A stretch of 64,000 nt of DNA from Paracoccaceae bacterium (GCA_021296235.1 JAGWAS010000010.1:104524-168523), one strand, 5' to 3'; numbered from the stretch's first letter, positions 43,960 to 54,064 are shown. The notes: generated by a model not told the origin, from the letters alone. Numbers and translations: made by a program.

Positions 43960-45333
43960 ATGGCGTCCAGACCAAAGATCGCGTTCATCGGTGCGGGGTC
44001 AACGGTGTTCATGAAGAACATTGTCGGCGACATTCTCCAGCGTGAGGCGCTTGCCCGTGCCCACATCGCCCTCATGGACATAGATCACAGCAGGCTTGAG
44101 GACGCACATGTCGTTGCGTCGAAAATCGTGTCTTCGCTTGGGGTTGGAGCAACGATTTCAACCCATTGCGACCAGCGTGAGGCAATTGACGGCGCCGATT
44201 TCGTGATCGTGGCGTTCCAGATCGGCGGCTACGACCCTTGCACAATCAACGATTTCGAGATCCCCAAGAAATTTGGACTGCGCCAGACCATCGCTGACAC
44301 CCTCGGCATCGGCGGAATCTTTCGGGGCCTTCGCACCGTACCGCATTTGTGGAGGCTTTGTGCGGACATGAAGGAGCTTTGCCCTGACGCCCTCATGCTC
44401 CAATACGTGAACCCGATGGCAATAAACATGTGGGCCATTTCGGCGAAGTATCCGGAAATCAGATCCGTCGGCCTTTGCCATTCAGTTCAGGGCACCATCG
44501 GTGAACTTGCACATGACCTCGAATTGCCGGTCGACAGAATTCGATACCGCTGTGCCGGCATAAATCACATGGCGTTCTTTCTGACACTTGAGGAGGTGAT
44601 GGAGGACGGCTCGCATCGGAACCTCTACCCTGAGCTATTCAGAGGCTATGCGGCGGGGAGGATGCCGAAGCCCAACCGCTTTAATCCGCGTTGCCCCAAC
44701 ATGGTCAGGTACGAAGTGATGACGAGGTTGGGATATTTCGTGACCGAGAGTTCGGAGCACTTTGCCGAATATGTGCCTTGGTTCATCAAGAATGGTCGAG
44801 GTGATTTGATTGAAGATTTTGGGATTCCACTGGACGAATACAAGAAGCGTTGTGAACAACAGATCGAACGCTGGGAACGGCAAATGCAGGAATATCGCGA
44901 TGCGGAATTCGTTGAGGTCGAGGCAAGCCACGAATATGCATCCGAGATCATTGGCTCGATATGGAACGGGTGTCCGTCGGTCATATATGGAAATGTCCCC
45001 AACACCGACCTGATAAGTTCACTCCCCCGCGGCTGCGCCGTTGAGGTTCCTTGCCTTGTGGACCGGAACGGGGTGCAACCGGTTCGTGTCGGAGAATTGC
45101 CGCCTCAGTTGTCGGCGATCATGCGTACTAATGTCAACGTTCAGGAGCTTACGGTTGCGGCGTTGCTGGAGGAAAATCGGGAGCACATATATCATGCTGC
45201 CATGATGGATCCGCATACAGCGGCCGAACTCGACCTGAGACAGATATGGAACATGGTGGACGAACTCATCAGGGCGCACGAACAATGGTTGCCGGAATGG
45301 GCTGTCGGAAAGAGGCGGTTGCGAGTGGCCTGA
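43960..45333 (+). CDS. GH4-family alpha-glycosidase (MelA-like alpha-galactosidase)
   Basis: 457 residues from the ATG at 43960. The N-terminal Rossmann motif KIAFIGAGSTVF binds NAD, CHSVQGT (173-179) holds the metal Cys and the alpha-galactosidase-type signature, and INHMAFFL (N202, H203) supplies further metal and substrate contacts. QYVNPMAINMWA is also typical. GH4 enzymes cleave glycosides by an oxidation-elimination path using NAD and Mn, without water-driven acid-base catalysis. The CHSVQ form points to alpha-galactosidases or alpha-glucuronidases rather than 6-phospho-glycosidases. Possibly co-transcribed with the halogenase 88 bases on. Confidence 0.9.
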   Translation: MASRPKIAFIGAGSTVFMKNIVGDILQREALARAHIALMDIDHSRLEDAHVVASKIVSSLGVGATISTHCDQREAIDGADFVIVAFQIGGYDPCTINDFEIPKKFGLRQTIADTLGIGGIFRGLRTVPHLWRLCADMKELCPDALMLQYVNPMAINMWAISAKYPEIRSVGLCHSVQGTIGELAHDLELPVDRIRYRCAGINHMAFFLTLEEVMEDGSHRNLYPELFRGYAAGRMPKPNRFNPRCPNMVRYEVMTRLGYFVTESSEHFAEYVPWFIKNGRGDLIEDFGIPLDEYKKRCEQQIERWERQMQEYRDAEFVEVEASHEYASEIIGSIWNGCPSVIYGNVPNTDLISSLPRGCAVEVPCLVDRNGVQPVRVGELPPQLSAIMRTNVNVQELTVAALLEENREHIYHAAMMDPHTAAELDLRQIWNMVDELIRAHEQWLPEWAVGKRRLRVA

Positions 45334-45421
45334 CCGGATTGGCGAATCCGCGGGAGCAAGCTGAAAATGATTGCCCGGTTGAACATGGTGCTTTTGGCTT
45401 GGGGCTTGGGTCGGCAGTCCA

Positions 45422-46969
45422 TTGAAGGCAGCTGACGGATTTCCGAAGCGCTTTGCCGTAGTCGGCGGAGGCACTGCTGGATGGCTTTCCGCACTTGTTC
45501 TGCAGGATGCGGCCAGGCGGCTCGGACTCGACCTGTGCCTGACGGTGATTGAGTCGACCAGGATTCCGACCATTGGAGTCGGGGAGGGCACGACCGCAGT
45601 CTTCAGGGGCTTCCTTCATCAACTTGGCTTGGATGAACTGGAGTTTCTGCGCGAGACAGGCGCGACGATCAAGTACGGTATTCGGCATCGCGACTGGCGA
45701 AGCGTTGGTGTTACCTACGACGGTCCCATTGACGATCCGCACACGATCTGCCCTCCCGCCCCGGGTTCTGAATCCGCTTGGCTGGATCAGTATTGCATTT
45801 CGTCCGGCCGCCCGGTTTCTGACTATCATCTCTTCACACATTTGATGCAACGCTCACTGGCACCGTTGATCCTTCGGAGGGGCAGGGAGCCCTTGGCGGT
45901 TGCTCCGTTTCACCATGCCTATCATTTCGATCAAGCTCTGGTAGGCAGATACCTGAGGCAGAAGTCAGGAAACGTCGCCCATGTCGATTCAATGGTGACG
46001 GGAGTCCGGCGAGACAGCCAATCGGGTGACATTCAGGCTCTTGTTCTGGAGGGCGGAATAGAGCTGCCGGTTGACTTCGTGATTGACTGCACGGGTTTTC
46101 GCCGGATGCTCATAGGAGATGAAATGGGGGCAAAATGGATGCCCTATGGAGACACTCTGCCGGTCAACAGGGCAATGCCGTTCTGGCTTCCACACGAAGG
46201 TGGTGCGGACATTCCGCCCTACACTCTAGCGGGTGCCATGGGCTCGGGTTGGATGTGGCAAATTCCTACTCAATCGCGATTGGGTTGTGGATACGCATAT
46301 TCAGACCAATTTCTGACGCCAGAACAGGCACAAGCCGAGATCGAAGGTGCACTTGGCAGGAAGATTGAGCCCCGCAACGACATCCGAATCAATTCGGGCA
46401 GGCTTGACCGCTCATGGATCGGCAATTGCCTTGCCACGGGTCTTGCCCAGAGCTTCTTCGAGCCACTGGAAGCGACGTCCATCCACGGCACGCTCGTTCA
46501 GATGCTCCTGTTTGTGCAGTTTCACCTTAAGCCGCTGGTCCAAGGAGCTCCAGCCAGCCGAGAAGACTACAACAGGGCGGTCGGCCAGCAGGTTGATGAT
46601 TTTTGCACCTTCATCAATATTCACTATGTCAGCGAACGACGCGACACACCGTTCTGGCGACATGTCAACGCCAATTGCATCGGAAAAAACGCACGGTTGC
46701 GGCTCAGGCAGTGGTCCGAGCACACGCCTCTCCGCAGTGACTTCATTCCTTTGCCGGGTGATCTGCCCCACGTCATGGAACAGCTGTATATTCCAGTGCT
46801 CGACGGCCTCGGGTTGTTGCGCAGAGATGTGGCAAGAGCTGAACTCGCGGCCAATCCGAAGCTGCGCGCCCATGCAAGAAAGACATCCAAAAAGCTCATA
46901 AGGGAATTTCGGTTGGCGGCAATGAAATTGCAGAGCCACAGGGAATTCCTTGAAGCTCTCCACGACTAG
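45422..46969 (+). CDS. Flavin-dependent tryptophan-halogenase family protein
   Basis: 515 residues from a TTG start. The FAD loop GGGTAGW lies at 15-21, the catalytic-type lysine is K84 in ETGATIKYGIRHRDW, the diagnostic WxWxIP motif is at 277-282 (WMWQIP), and SFFEPLEATSIHGTL contains the Glu that assists chlorination in PrnA-like enzymes. The enzyme would need a separate flavin reductase, which is not nearby. In many alpha- and gammaproteobacteria, members sit in carbohydrate-uptake clusters with no known halogenation role. Here it follows a GH4 glycosidase, so its substrate may be a sugar-linked aromatic or unrelated. Confidence 0.9.
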   Translation: MKAADGFPKRFAVVGGGTAGWLSALVLQDAARRLGLDLCLTVIESTRIPTIGVGEGTTAVFRGFLHQLGLDELEFLRETGATIKYGIRHRDWRSVGVTYDGPIDDPHTICPPAPGSESAWLDQYCISSGRPVSDYHLFTHLMQRSLAPLILRRGREPLAVAPFHHAYHFDQALVGRYLRQKSGNVAHVDSMVTGVRRDSQSGDIQALVLEGGIELPVDFVIDCTGFRRMLIGDEMGAKWMPYGDTLPVNRAMPFWLPHEGGADIPPYTLAGAMGSGWMWQIPTQSRLGCGYAYSDQFLTPEQAQAEIEGALGRKIEPRNDIRINSGRLDRSWIGNCLATGLAQSFFEPLEATSIHGTLVQMLLFVQFHLKPLVQGAPASREDYNRAVGQQVDDFCTFINIHYVSERRDTPFWRHVNANCIGKNARLRLRQWSEHTPLRSDFIPLPGDLPHVMEQLYIPVLDGLGLLRRDVARAELAANPKLRAHARKTSKKLIREFRLAAMKLQSHREFLEALHD

Positions 46970-47577
46970 GTGCCGGCAAAAGCGAAACCGGCGGAGCCTG
47001 ACAATTGGAAACATCGAACGTCATCAATCAAGGATGGACGCTTCAAGATGGATTCGGAGGCCTGGCCGAACGGTTTGTGAGAGGTCAATCGGTCGGCCCT
47101 GACAACAATGTCGGTTGTTGTTCCAATTCGGTGAGGCGACCTGCTCGAGAGGAAATTCGCTCGTTCGCGAGCTTGACTGTCGGCCGAACGTCATTGGAGT
47201 CCAAACCGAAGCGAATCACAACGACAGCACAGATTTGGGTTTTCGCTGTTGCAGGCATGTCGACAGCCTGGGATTCGCCGGCACCTGCTTCTGCGGGCCG
47301 TCGCGGGGGTTCTTTCGGCACAATTATCGGCCAAGCCAGGTGCTGCTGAACCGTCTCACTCCCGCCCAACGCCCGATCGTCATGCCCCACAAGCCACCCC
47401 TGACGCCTCCCGCAGCGCAGAAGCCCTGATGTTGGCTGGTTCCAGCGAAATGAACCCGACTTGGGTGGTGCGGCCAGAGCCGCAGCTGCCGCCACAAGCA
47501 GAAGCAGCACCGCGCATGTCGTGATCTGCTGTCATAATGTTGTGCGCATTCCCAGCTCAGCAACCCGGGACTTCAAA
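46970..47577. other. Gene-poor gap
   Basis: 608 bases between the halogenase and DUF1489 genes. A minus-strand frame (47085-47510) is open but not family-like. Three-base phase looks disturbed, as in decayed coding sequence, but I could not name the parent gene. No RNA gene recognised. Confidence 0.4.
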
Positions 47578-48009
47578 CTAAATCACTCCAATTTTCAGCA
47601 GAAGTTCCCGAAGCCAGGCCGGGATGTCTTCGGCTGCACGGTTGTCGGGCAGGTCGCGGGGACTGTCCTTCGTTTCGAGATAGCGCCAGCCCTGAAAGGG
47701 GCGGCGGGGCATGGGAAACGTCCGGATGATAGCCGGATCAAGAATTATGGCGCACCGAGTAATGCCATCGGAAGACATCCTGCTTTCAAGATCGGTAATT
47801 CGCTGCCTGGCAAGTATCTGACCCTGGAATACCCAGTAGAGCGAACCTCCGTTGAGCACTTCATCTGCCCGGCGCGGTCGCGAACGTGTAACATGTTCCG
47901 GAACAGTGCAAATTCCCGACCGCATGCGCTCACCCTGCCACTTCTCAAGATTCTCAACCGAACCTGATCCGACGCAGAGCTTGACGAGGTTCACATGTTT
48001 GTTCGCCAT
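47578..48009 (-). CDS. DUF1489-family protein
   Basis: 143 residues. HVNLVKLCVGSGSVENLEKWQ, then HVTRSRPRRADEVLNGGSLYWVFQGQILARQRITDLE and CAIILDPAIIRTFPMPRRPFQGWRYL followed by DSPRDLP match the whole of DUF1489, a conserved single-copy alphaproteobacterial family of unknown function. The acidic-basic pattern and conserved Arg-Pro clusters hint at RNA or protein binding, but there is no proof. It is a standalone minus-strand gene between the halogenase and cysE. Confidence 0.88.
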   Translation of the reverse strand: MANKHVNLVKLCVGSGSVENLEKWQGERMRSGICTVPEHVTRSRPRRADEVLNGGSLYWVFQGQILARQRITDLESRMSSDGITRCAIILDPAIIRTFPMPRRPFQGWRYLETKDSPRDLPDNRAAEDIPAWLRELLLKIGVI

Positions 48010-48261
48010 TGGGGCCGATCCTCCATTGGCCGAAAACTAGTCTTGAGACCGCCGGGGTGCAACGGTTGACACGAAGCAGGCGTGGTCTGGGGTGGCATGC
48101 AGATACCCAATTGACCATGCGCCACGGGCCGGAATTTGCCAGCCGTAGATTGTGTCAAACACGCAGGATCTGCCGGATCGGGAAATTGTTGGGTCTCTGC
48201 AGTTTGAATTTCGGGGCGGAATCACTATTCTTGGCATAGCATGCAGAATGGAAAAGGCTTC

Positions 48262-49071
48262 ATGTCACTCAAACCCACCCAGTTAAGGCCGGTTGACCTC
48301 GTTTGGAATCGGATTCGGTCTGAAGCGAAGGCTATAATTGCAAAGGAGCCGCTTCTTGGGGGATTGGTGCACACTACTCTTCTGCATCATGCCACACTTG
48401 AGGAGGCACTGGCGTACCGGCTGGCAGTAAAGTTGTCGTCGGTCGAAATGTCTGAACAGATAGTGCGGGAAATTGCCGAGGATGCATATGCGTCCGACCG
48501 TTCACTTGGTGAAGCTGGAAGGGCCGACATTGCCGCTGTTCTGGACCGGGATCCGGCGTGCACGACTTTTGTTCAGCCGTTGCTTTATTTCAAGGGATTC
48601 CAGGCTCTTCAGGGTTATCGGATCGGCAATTGGCTCTGGAAGCATGGCCGCAGGGATTTGGCCTATTTCCTTCAGATGCGGATTTCAGAAATTTTCGGCG
48701 TCGACATCCACCCGGCCGCGGTGATGGGGAAGGGGTTACTCATTGATCACGCCCATTCGATCGTGATCGGCGAAACTGCCGTTGTCGGCAATAATGTTGC
48801 CATGCTGCATTCGGTTACACTTGGCAGCACGGGCAAGGAAGACGGTGATCGCCATCCAAAGGTGGGGAATGGCGTGCTTCTCGGTGCCGGGGCAAAGGTG
48901 CTCGGCAACATTAGCATCGGCGATTGCTCCCGTGTTGCGGCCGGTTCTGTCGTGCTGAAGGATGTTCCATCGTGCAAGACGGTTGCCGGCATTCCCGCCA
49001 AGATCGTCGGTGATGCCGATTGCTCTGAGCCTTCGGATCTTGAGCATCAGTATTTCCATCCTTCAGCCTAA
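48262..49071 (+). CDS. cysE: Serine O-acetyltransferase
   Basis: 269 residues from the ATG at 48262, which has GGAAAAGG at a good spacing; an ATG at 48241 adds seven poorly conserved residues. The N-terminal helical domain (VDLVWNRIRSEAKAIIAKEPLLGGLVHTTLLHHATLEEALAYRLA) and the left-handed beta helix (DIHPAAVMGKGLLIDHAHSIVIGETAVVGNNVAMLHSVTLG with catalytic His) are complete. It makes O-acetylserine for cysteine synthesis. The short Ser-Ala tail lacks the classical C-terminal Ile needed for the cysteine synthase complex, though the last residues differ widely in alphas. Confidence 0.94.
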   Translation: MSLKPTQLRPVDLVWNRIRSEAKAIIAKEPLLGGLVHTTLLHHATLEEALAYRLAVKLSSVEMSEQIVREIAEDAYASDRSLGEAGRADIAAVLDRDPACTTFVQPLLYFKGFQALQGYRIGNWLWKHGRRDLAYFLQMRISEIFGVDIHPAAVMGKGLLIDHAHSIVIGETAVVGNNVAMLHSVTLGSTGKEDGDRHPKVGNGVLLGAGAKVLGNISIGDCSRVAAGSVVLKDVPSCKTVAGIPAKIVGDADCSEPSDLEHQYFHPSA

Positions 49072-50400
49072 CCTGACATCTCAACCACAAATGGTTGTGT
49101 AAGCCGTTCACAACGCAATCCCGGATTCTGTCGGATCTTCTCACGTCCGGTTGAAGATGTTTGACCCAAACATGATTGAAGCATGGGCATTGACCAACAT
49201 TCTCAGGAGTTGATCCGGCGCAAACGAAACCCCGCCCCATGCCGACACGGAGATCAAAGTCCAAATTTCCCAAGTTGGAAATTGTATCTTGGGGCACTGC
49301 AATCCCTTTCGCTCCTCCACTGAAAAATTTCGCGCATGGATTCTGCCAAGAGATCTACGCCTCCGTTCAGCGGAATTCGCGATGGCCGCAGCAAGCACAT
49401 GCCTGTCGTCGGCATCCAACTTTGTCCCAGCGCCCAAGGCAGCGGATTTCTCTGCGTTGCGTCTATTTTGCACCTGAAGCAGCACGGATGTGCCTTTGGC
49501 ACCCTGTTTTGGTGAAACGATTCTTGCCTTTCTCCAAGCGTGTTACGAGCAACGGACGGAAATCACTCGGCAGGTCGGCAGCTTGCGGTGTGGCCAATTC
49601 CGCCTCGTCCGGGATCATGCGGAACCCTTGCCGTTTGAAACGAGGCGCAATACCTCCAGGGGTAGTTACGCCAGCGCTGGCGCCAGCGTCGCGGTCCGCA
49701 TATCGACATCATTCAATGCAAGCGACAGTGTCGTTGGTTTGTCATTGTCCTTGATCTGGAACGCCACAATTTGCCTGAATTGCTTTGGCCCTTAATCTCC
49801 ATGGTGTCTGGCAAACGTTCAGAGAACACCCTTATCTTGAGTTGAGGCATGGCTTCCTCCGGATTTGCCGCAATGTTGAAGTGATTAATCGATTATTCGA
49901 AATAGTCGCAACAACGGCAACAGAAATGGTTAAGGCCAATCCATGCAGTGCCGGTGCAACCGGCAAATCGCTGCGAGGACGAACTCATCTGCCTCCACGG
50001 CGTCCGTTCGGTCGGCAGCCCAAGCCGAACTGAGCGCTCAAGTGCCCGAAACTCGGAATGACGGACGCCAACCTGCAAATGGCCTCGGGCGTTGAAGTCG
50101 CCGAGATTCATGCACAACCGTTCAGCCGGTTCAATGCAGGCCTTTCCTTTTGGCCAGAATCGATACGACAAAGGTGATTGACGATGGCTGGCCGAGATGT
50201 TGGCGGGTCTGGCGTTGCACGCCCATGGCGCTCAACATAATTGTCGGCAAATGGGCAGTTCAGCATCGCTTTTGTTGCAAGGGATGGGCCAACGTTTTCT
50301 TGCATTGCCCCGTGCTGTCGCTTCCACATTTTCGTTGACTTGCCAGAGCGGTATCGGATATCGGATGCGACCCGATGTCATAAAGCGAAACCTTGGTGTT
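49072..50400. other. Long gene-poor region between cysE and rpsD
   Basis: About 1.3 kb with no supported gene. The minus strand near 49400-49430 reads TKLDADDRHVLAAAIANSAE, which resembles the last acidic motif of PIN-domain toxins, but the sequence on both sides does not continue the fold. The rest is open only in short overlapping frames. It may be a graveyard of a toxin-antitoxin locus. No tRNA was found. Confidence 0.4.
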
Positions 50401-50449
50401 GGTGGCCCCCGCAAGGGGAACCCTGTCGCCGGGCCGGAATTTTGCCCGG
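50401..50449 (+). promoter_or_regulatory. Two hairpins in the rpsD leader
   Basis: CCCC-GCAA-GGGG (50407-50418, a GNRA-type loop) and CCGGGC (50429-50434) pairing with GCCCGG (50444-50449) lie 40-80 bases before the rpsD GTG. Ribosomal protein S4 is a known translational autoregulator, so a structured leader may be an S4 binding site. No T run, so not obviously a terminator. Confidence 0.35.
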
Positions 50450-50488
50450 AAAGGACAACACCCTCCAGCAAATGGAAGGAAACCAGCC

Positions 50489-51109
50489 GTGACCAAACGC
50501 ACGTCTGCCAAGTACAAAATTGACCGACGCATGGGTGAGAACCTTTGGGGTCGCCCAAAATCACCTGTCAACAAGCGCGACTACGGTCCAGGCCAACACG
50601 GGCAGCGCAGAAGGACCAAGCTTTCGGATTTTGGCCTGCAGTTGAGAGCCAAGCAGAAACTCAAGGGTTACTATGGCGACCTCACTGAGAAACAGTTTCG
50701 CAGGGTTTACTCAGAAGCCGAGCGCCAGAAGGGGGATACCGGCGAAAACCTGATCGGACTGCTGGAACGGCGTCTTGATGCACTCGTGTTTCGGGCCAAG
50801 TTCGTTGTAACGATTTTTGCTGCAAGGCAGTTTGTCAACCACGGTCATGTTATGGTCAATGGCAAGCGCGTGAACATCCCGTCCTACAAATTGAATGTTG
50901 GCGATGTTGTCGAAATTCGCGGCAAGTCAAAGCAACTGACCATGGTGCTTGAGGGAATAGATCTACCTGAGCGCGACGTGCCTGACTATGTTGCGGTCAA
51001 TTATTCAAAAATGACTGCTGAATTGACCAGGGTTCCGCAACTTGGTGACGTGCCTTATGCCGTGTCCATGGAGCCAAACCTGGTTGTGGAATACTACGCC
51101 AAGAATTGA
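50489..51109 (+). CDS. rpsD: 30S ribosomal protein S4
   Basis: 206 residues from a GTG at 50489, preceded by AAGGAAA; it begins [20 protein letters not shown], so the upstream extension of the frame is not native. [53 protein letters not shown] is the S4 RNA-binding domain. The four-Cys zinc motif of some bacteria is absent, as in alphas. It nucleates 30S assembly on 16S rRNA. As usual in this class it is separated from the main ribosomal operons. Confidence 0.97.
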   Translation: MTKRTSAKYKIDRRMGENLWGRPKSPVNKRDYGPGQHGQRRRTKLSDFGLQLRAKQKLKGYYGDLTEKQFRRVYSEAERQKGDTGENLIGLLERRLDALVFRAKFVVTIFAARQFVNHGHVMVNGKRVNIPSYKLNVGDVVEIRGKSKQLTMVLEGIDLPERDVPDYVAVNYSKMTAELTRVPQLGDVPYAVSMEPNLVVEYYAKN

Positions 51110-51202
51110 ACTCCGCAACAGGCCGGGAACTGGTTCCGGTATCGATCGACCCAGCCACCGCCTGTGCGCGGCTGGAGGCCGAGGGCACGCGCGGGGTTGA
51201 AC

Positions 51203-52450
51203 ATGCTGTTCAGGAATTTCAGCAGTACCATGAAACTGGCAGATGCAGAGAATCTTGGATTCTGGCGGAGGCCGATTTTCCTTCTTTTCCTCATGGCGGC
51301 GGCGATGCCGTTGTCATTCGCAACATGGTCGGCCCTCCTTAACAACTTCGTGGTTGAGGCGGCAGGCTTTGACGGTGTTGGCATTGGTTGGTTGCACACA
51401 ACCAGGGAGATTCCAGGATTTCTGGCGATTGGTGTCATTCTGCTCATTGTTTTCATCCGCGAGCAGTATTTGGCCCTCAGTTCCCTCTTTCTGCTCGGTG
51501 CGGCAACGGCGGTTGTGGCGTTGTTTCCAACCCATGGCGGGCTACTTGCCACAACAATGATCAGTTCGGTTGGCTTCCACTACTTTGAGACGGTCAACCA
51601 ATCTCTGCAACTGCAGTGGATCAGCAAGGAGAATGCCCCAAGGATGCTTGGCTGGATCGTTGCGATCGGTTCTGGAGGGTCCCTGCTTGCCTACGTGCTT
51701 CTGGTTCTGACCTGGAAGACGTTCGATCTTGCCTACAATACCGTCTACATGGCTGCGGGCGGTGCGACCGTGGCAATCGCATTGTATTGCGCCATTGCAT
51801 TCCCGAAGTTTGAAACGCCAAATCCACAGAAGACACGAATGGTGCTGAAGAGGCGCTACTGGCTCTACTACGCGTTAACCTTTGTCGCCGGCGCCAGACG
51901 CCAGATCTTTGTGGTGTTCGCTGCCTTCATGATGGTGGAGCGGTTCGGTTTCGAAGTGCACGAGGTAACCGTCCTTTTCATCGTCAACTACGTTGCCAAC
52001 ATGGTGGCCGCTCCACTGATGGGAAGGGCAGTGGCGATCTTCGGCGAAAGGGCGGCATTGGCGGTCGAATACGGTGGCTTGACCCTCGTGTTCCTTGCCT
52101 ACGGCGGAATCTACTATTTCGGTTGGGGAGTGATTGTCGCTGCAGGTTTGTACGTTGTCGATCATCTGTTTTTTGCCCTCGCCTTCGCCTTGAAGACATA
52201 CTTCCAGAAAATTGCGGATCCGGGTGACATTGCCCCTACAGCGGCGGTCTCGTTCACAATCAACCACATTGCGGCGGTTTTCCTGCCGGCATTGCTTGGA
52301 TACCTTTGGGTGACCTCTCCGGGGATGGTTTTCGGCCTCGCGGCTGCGATGGCACTTGTTTCGTTGCTCATGGTGTTCATGATACCCCGGCACCCGCGGC
52401 CCGGACGCGAATCAATCTTTTCCGCTGGAGGGAGATTCGTTCAGGACTGA
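51203..52450 (+). CDS. Major facilitator superfamily transporter
   Basis: About 415 residues with roughly twelve hydrophobic segments, from FLLFLMAAAMPLSFATWSALLNNFVVE to FGLAAAMALVSLLMVFMIP. The MFS loop 2-3 pattern is weak (LIVFIREQYLAL), and GARRQIFVVFAAFMMVERFGFEVHEVTVLFIVNYVANMVAAPLMGRAVAIFGERAAL forms the second-half loop. Starts at 51203 or 51230 are both reasonable; the latter begins MKLADAEN. It follows rpsD by 93 bases. No substrate can be read. Confidence 0.85.
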   Translation: MLFRNFSSTMKLADAENLGFWRRPIFLLFLMAAAMPLSFATWSALLNNFVVEAAGFDGVGIGWLHTTREIPGFLAIGVILLIVFIREQYLALSSLFLLGAATAVVALFPTHGGLLATTMISSVGFHYFETVNQSLQLQWISKENAPRMLGWIVAIGSGGSLLAYVLLVLTWKTFDLAYNTVYMAAGGATVAIALYCAIAFPKFETPNPQKTRMVLKRRYWLYYALTFVAGARRQIFVVFAAFMMVERFGFEVHEVTVLFIVNYVANMVAAPLMGRAVAIFGERAALAVEYGGLTLVFLAYGGIYYFGWGVIVAAGLYVVDHLFFALAFALKTYFQKIADPGDIAPTAAVSFTINHIAAVFLPALLGYLWVTSPGMVFGLAAAMALVSLLMVFMIPRHPRPGRESIFSAGGRFVQD

Positions 52451-52510
52451 ACGGCCTGTATTGGACGTGCAGGCAACTGTGTCGACGAAAATGCAGAGGA
52501 GGCTTCAATT

Positions 52511-53152
52511 ATGTTTGAATTTCCATGGAAAAGGACATCAATGCCGGCGCCGGGGAAATCGCTTCCCGGGCGGCCGGATCCCATTGAGACTGCCGATCGG
52601 CATCTGATTTCGGACAGGCCACTTAAGGGCCCCTATCCGGAAGGTTCCAAAATCGCGATGTTCGGAATGGGTTGTTTTTGGGGAGCGGAACGATTGTTCT
52701 GGCAAGCCGACGGCGTGTGGTTAACGGCGGTCGGCTACGCTGGCGGCACCACACCCAACCCGACCTATAAGGAGGTTTGCTCCGGATTGACCGGGCACAA
52801 TGAAGTCGTGCGCGTTGTATTCGATCCCGTGCAGATCAGCTATGAAGCCCTTCTCGGAATTTTTTGGGAAAATCACGATCCGACACAGGGCATGCGTCAA
52901 GGCAATGACATGGGCACGCAGTACCGTTCAGGCATATACACCAGTGGACCGGAGCAGCACGCGGCGGCACTTGCCGGTCGGGAACGCTACGGCCAATTGA
53001 TTGCAGGTCGAGGGTTTGGCGCAATCACAACAGAAGTGGTTGAGGCGCCGGAATTCTATTTCGCCGAGGACTATCATCAGCAATATCTTGCAAGGAATCC
53101 CGGCGGTTATTGCGGTCTAAGGGGAACAGGTGTCACCTGTCCGACGGGTTGA
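52511..53152 (+). CDS. msrA: Peptide methionine (S)-S-oxide reductase
   Basis: 213 residues. GAGGAGG precedes the ATG at 8 bases. The catalytic Cys is C55 in [43 protein letters not shown] and [22 protein letters not shown] complete the active site, and [29 protein letters not shown] holds the resolving cysteines at the C-terminus. It repairs methionine-S-sulfoxide with thioredoxin. The N-terminal 45 residues form the long alphaproteobacterial extension. Confidence 0.95.
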   Translation: MFEFPWKRTSMPAPGKSLPGRPDPIETADRHLISDRPLKGPYPEGSKIAMFGMGCFWGAERLFWQADGVWLTAVGYAGGTTPNPTYKEVCSGLTGHNEVVRVVFDPVQISYEALLGIFWENHDPTQGMRQGNDMGTQYRSGIYTSGPEQHAAALAGRERYGQLIAGRGFGAITTEVVEAPEFYFAEDYHQQYLARNPGGYCGLRGTGVTCPTG

Positions 53153-53176
53153 AGAATTTCTGAACCTGCAGTTTCC

Positions 53177-54064
53177 GTGGAGTTGGCCGGATCCCGGATC
53201 CTTTCGGCGGCGTCTGACGCATCGTCGCAGCACGACGCGGAAAAGTTGATCGGATTGGTTGAACAGTTGCGGCCCGAGCCAGTTGCGGTTGCGGTTGAAG
53301 TCAATTCGGACCGAAAAGGAAAGTGGAAAGCAGCCTGCCTTTTCGCAGAAATGCCCAACCAGGTTGAATTGGATCTGCTTGCAGCCGCCTGTGGATGTGG
53401 GCAGTTTGAAGTTTGCGAGGTCGCCGAAACGGACTGGGTCTCCAAGGTTCAGGAAGAGCAGCTTCCAATCCCTGCGGGCCGCTTTTGGATCCACAGCAGC
53501 CATCAGGCGGCATCGGCTGCCGGGGTTCGGATTCCCATCGAAATTGACCCTTCGCTTGCCTTCGGGACCGGACACCACGAAACAACACAGGGATGTCTGG
53601 AGGTCATGAGCGACCTGAATTCCCGGGGATTTAAGCCGATGCGGGCATGCGACGTGGGTTGCGGCACTGGGATTCTCGCAATCGCTGCGGCGAAACTGTG
53701 GCAATGCGCAGTAACCGCCTGCGACAACGATTCATGCGCCGTGGAAGTGGCAGTCGGCAATCTGGAACGTAACCGGGTTGAACAATCGGTTCAATTGATC
53801 TGTTGTGATGGCTTTTCCGATGATGTGTTCAGGTCAGGCGGTCCCTTTGACCTCGCCGTTGCAAATATAATGTCTGGACCACTGATGAGGCTTGCGCCAA
53901 GTTTTGCCAACAACGTCAAAAACGGTGGCCGCCTTGTTCTGTCTGGTTTGCTGGAGAATGAAGGAGGTCAAGTGGCGGCAACCTTCGAGAATGTTGGCTT
54001 TGCGGTGTCCGGCAGTCGCCGAAAAAATGACTGGCTGACGCTTGAACTCATTCGATCCGGCTGA
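53177..54064 (+). CDS. prmA: Ribosomal protein L11 methyltransferase
   Basis: 295 residues from a GTG at 53177 lacking a clear ribosome site. After an N-terminal substrate-binding domain comes DPSLAFGTGHHETTQGCLEVM (the PrmA signature), then DVGCGTGILAIAAAKL (SAM motif I), AVTACDNDSCAVEVAVGNLERN and DLAVANIMSGPLMRLAPSF where the canonical NILAxPL is NIMSGPL. It trimethylates lysines and the N-terminus of L11. It lies 24 bases after msrA in the same direction and is convergent with the FAH-family gene. Confidence 0.88.
   Translation: MELAGSRILSAASDASSQHDAEKLIGLVEQLRPEPVAVAVEVNSDRKGKWKAACLFAEMPNQVELDLLAAACGCGQFEVCEVAETDWVSKVQEEQLPIPAGRFWIHSSHQAASAAGVRIPIEIDPSLAFGTGHHETTQGCLEVMSDLNSRGFKPMRACDVGCGTGILAIAAAKLWQCAVTACDNDSCAVEVAVGNLERNRVEQSVQLICCDGFSDDVFRSGGPFDLAVANIMSGPLMRLAPSFANNVKNGGRLVLSGLLENEGGQVAATFENVGFAVSGSRRKNDWLTLELIRSG

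Noticed and set aside
47085-47510. 141-codon minus-strand frame after the halogenase
   Set aside because: Ala-rich start but no family match that I can name; kept as gap rather than gene.
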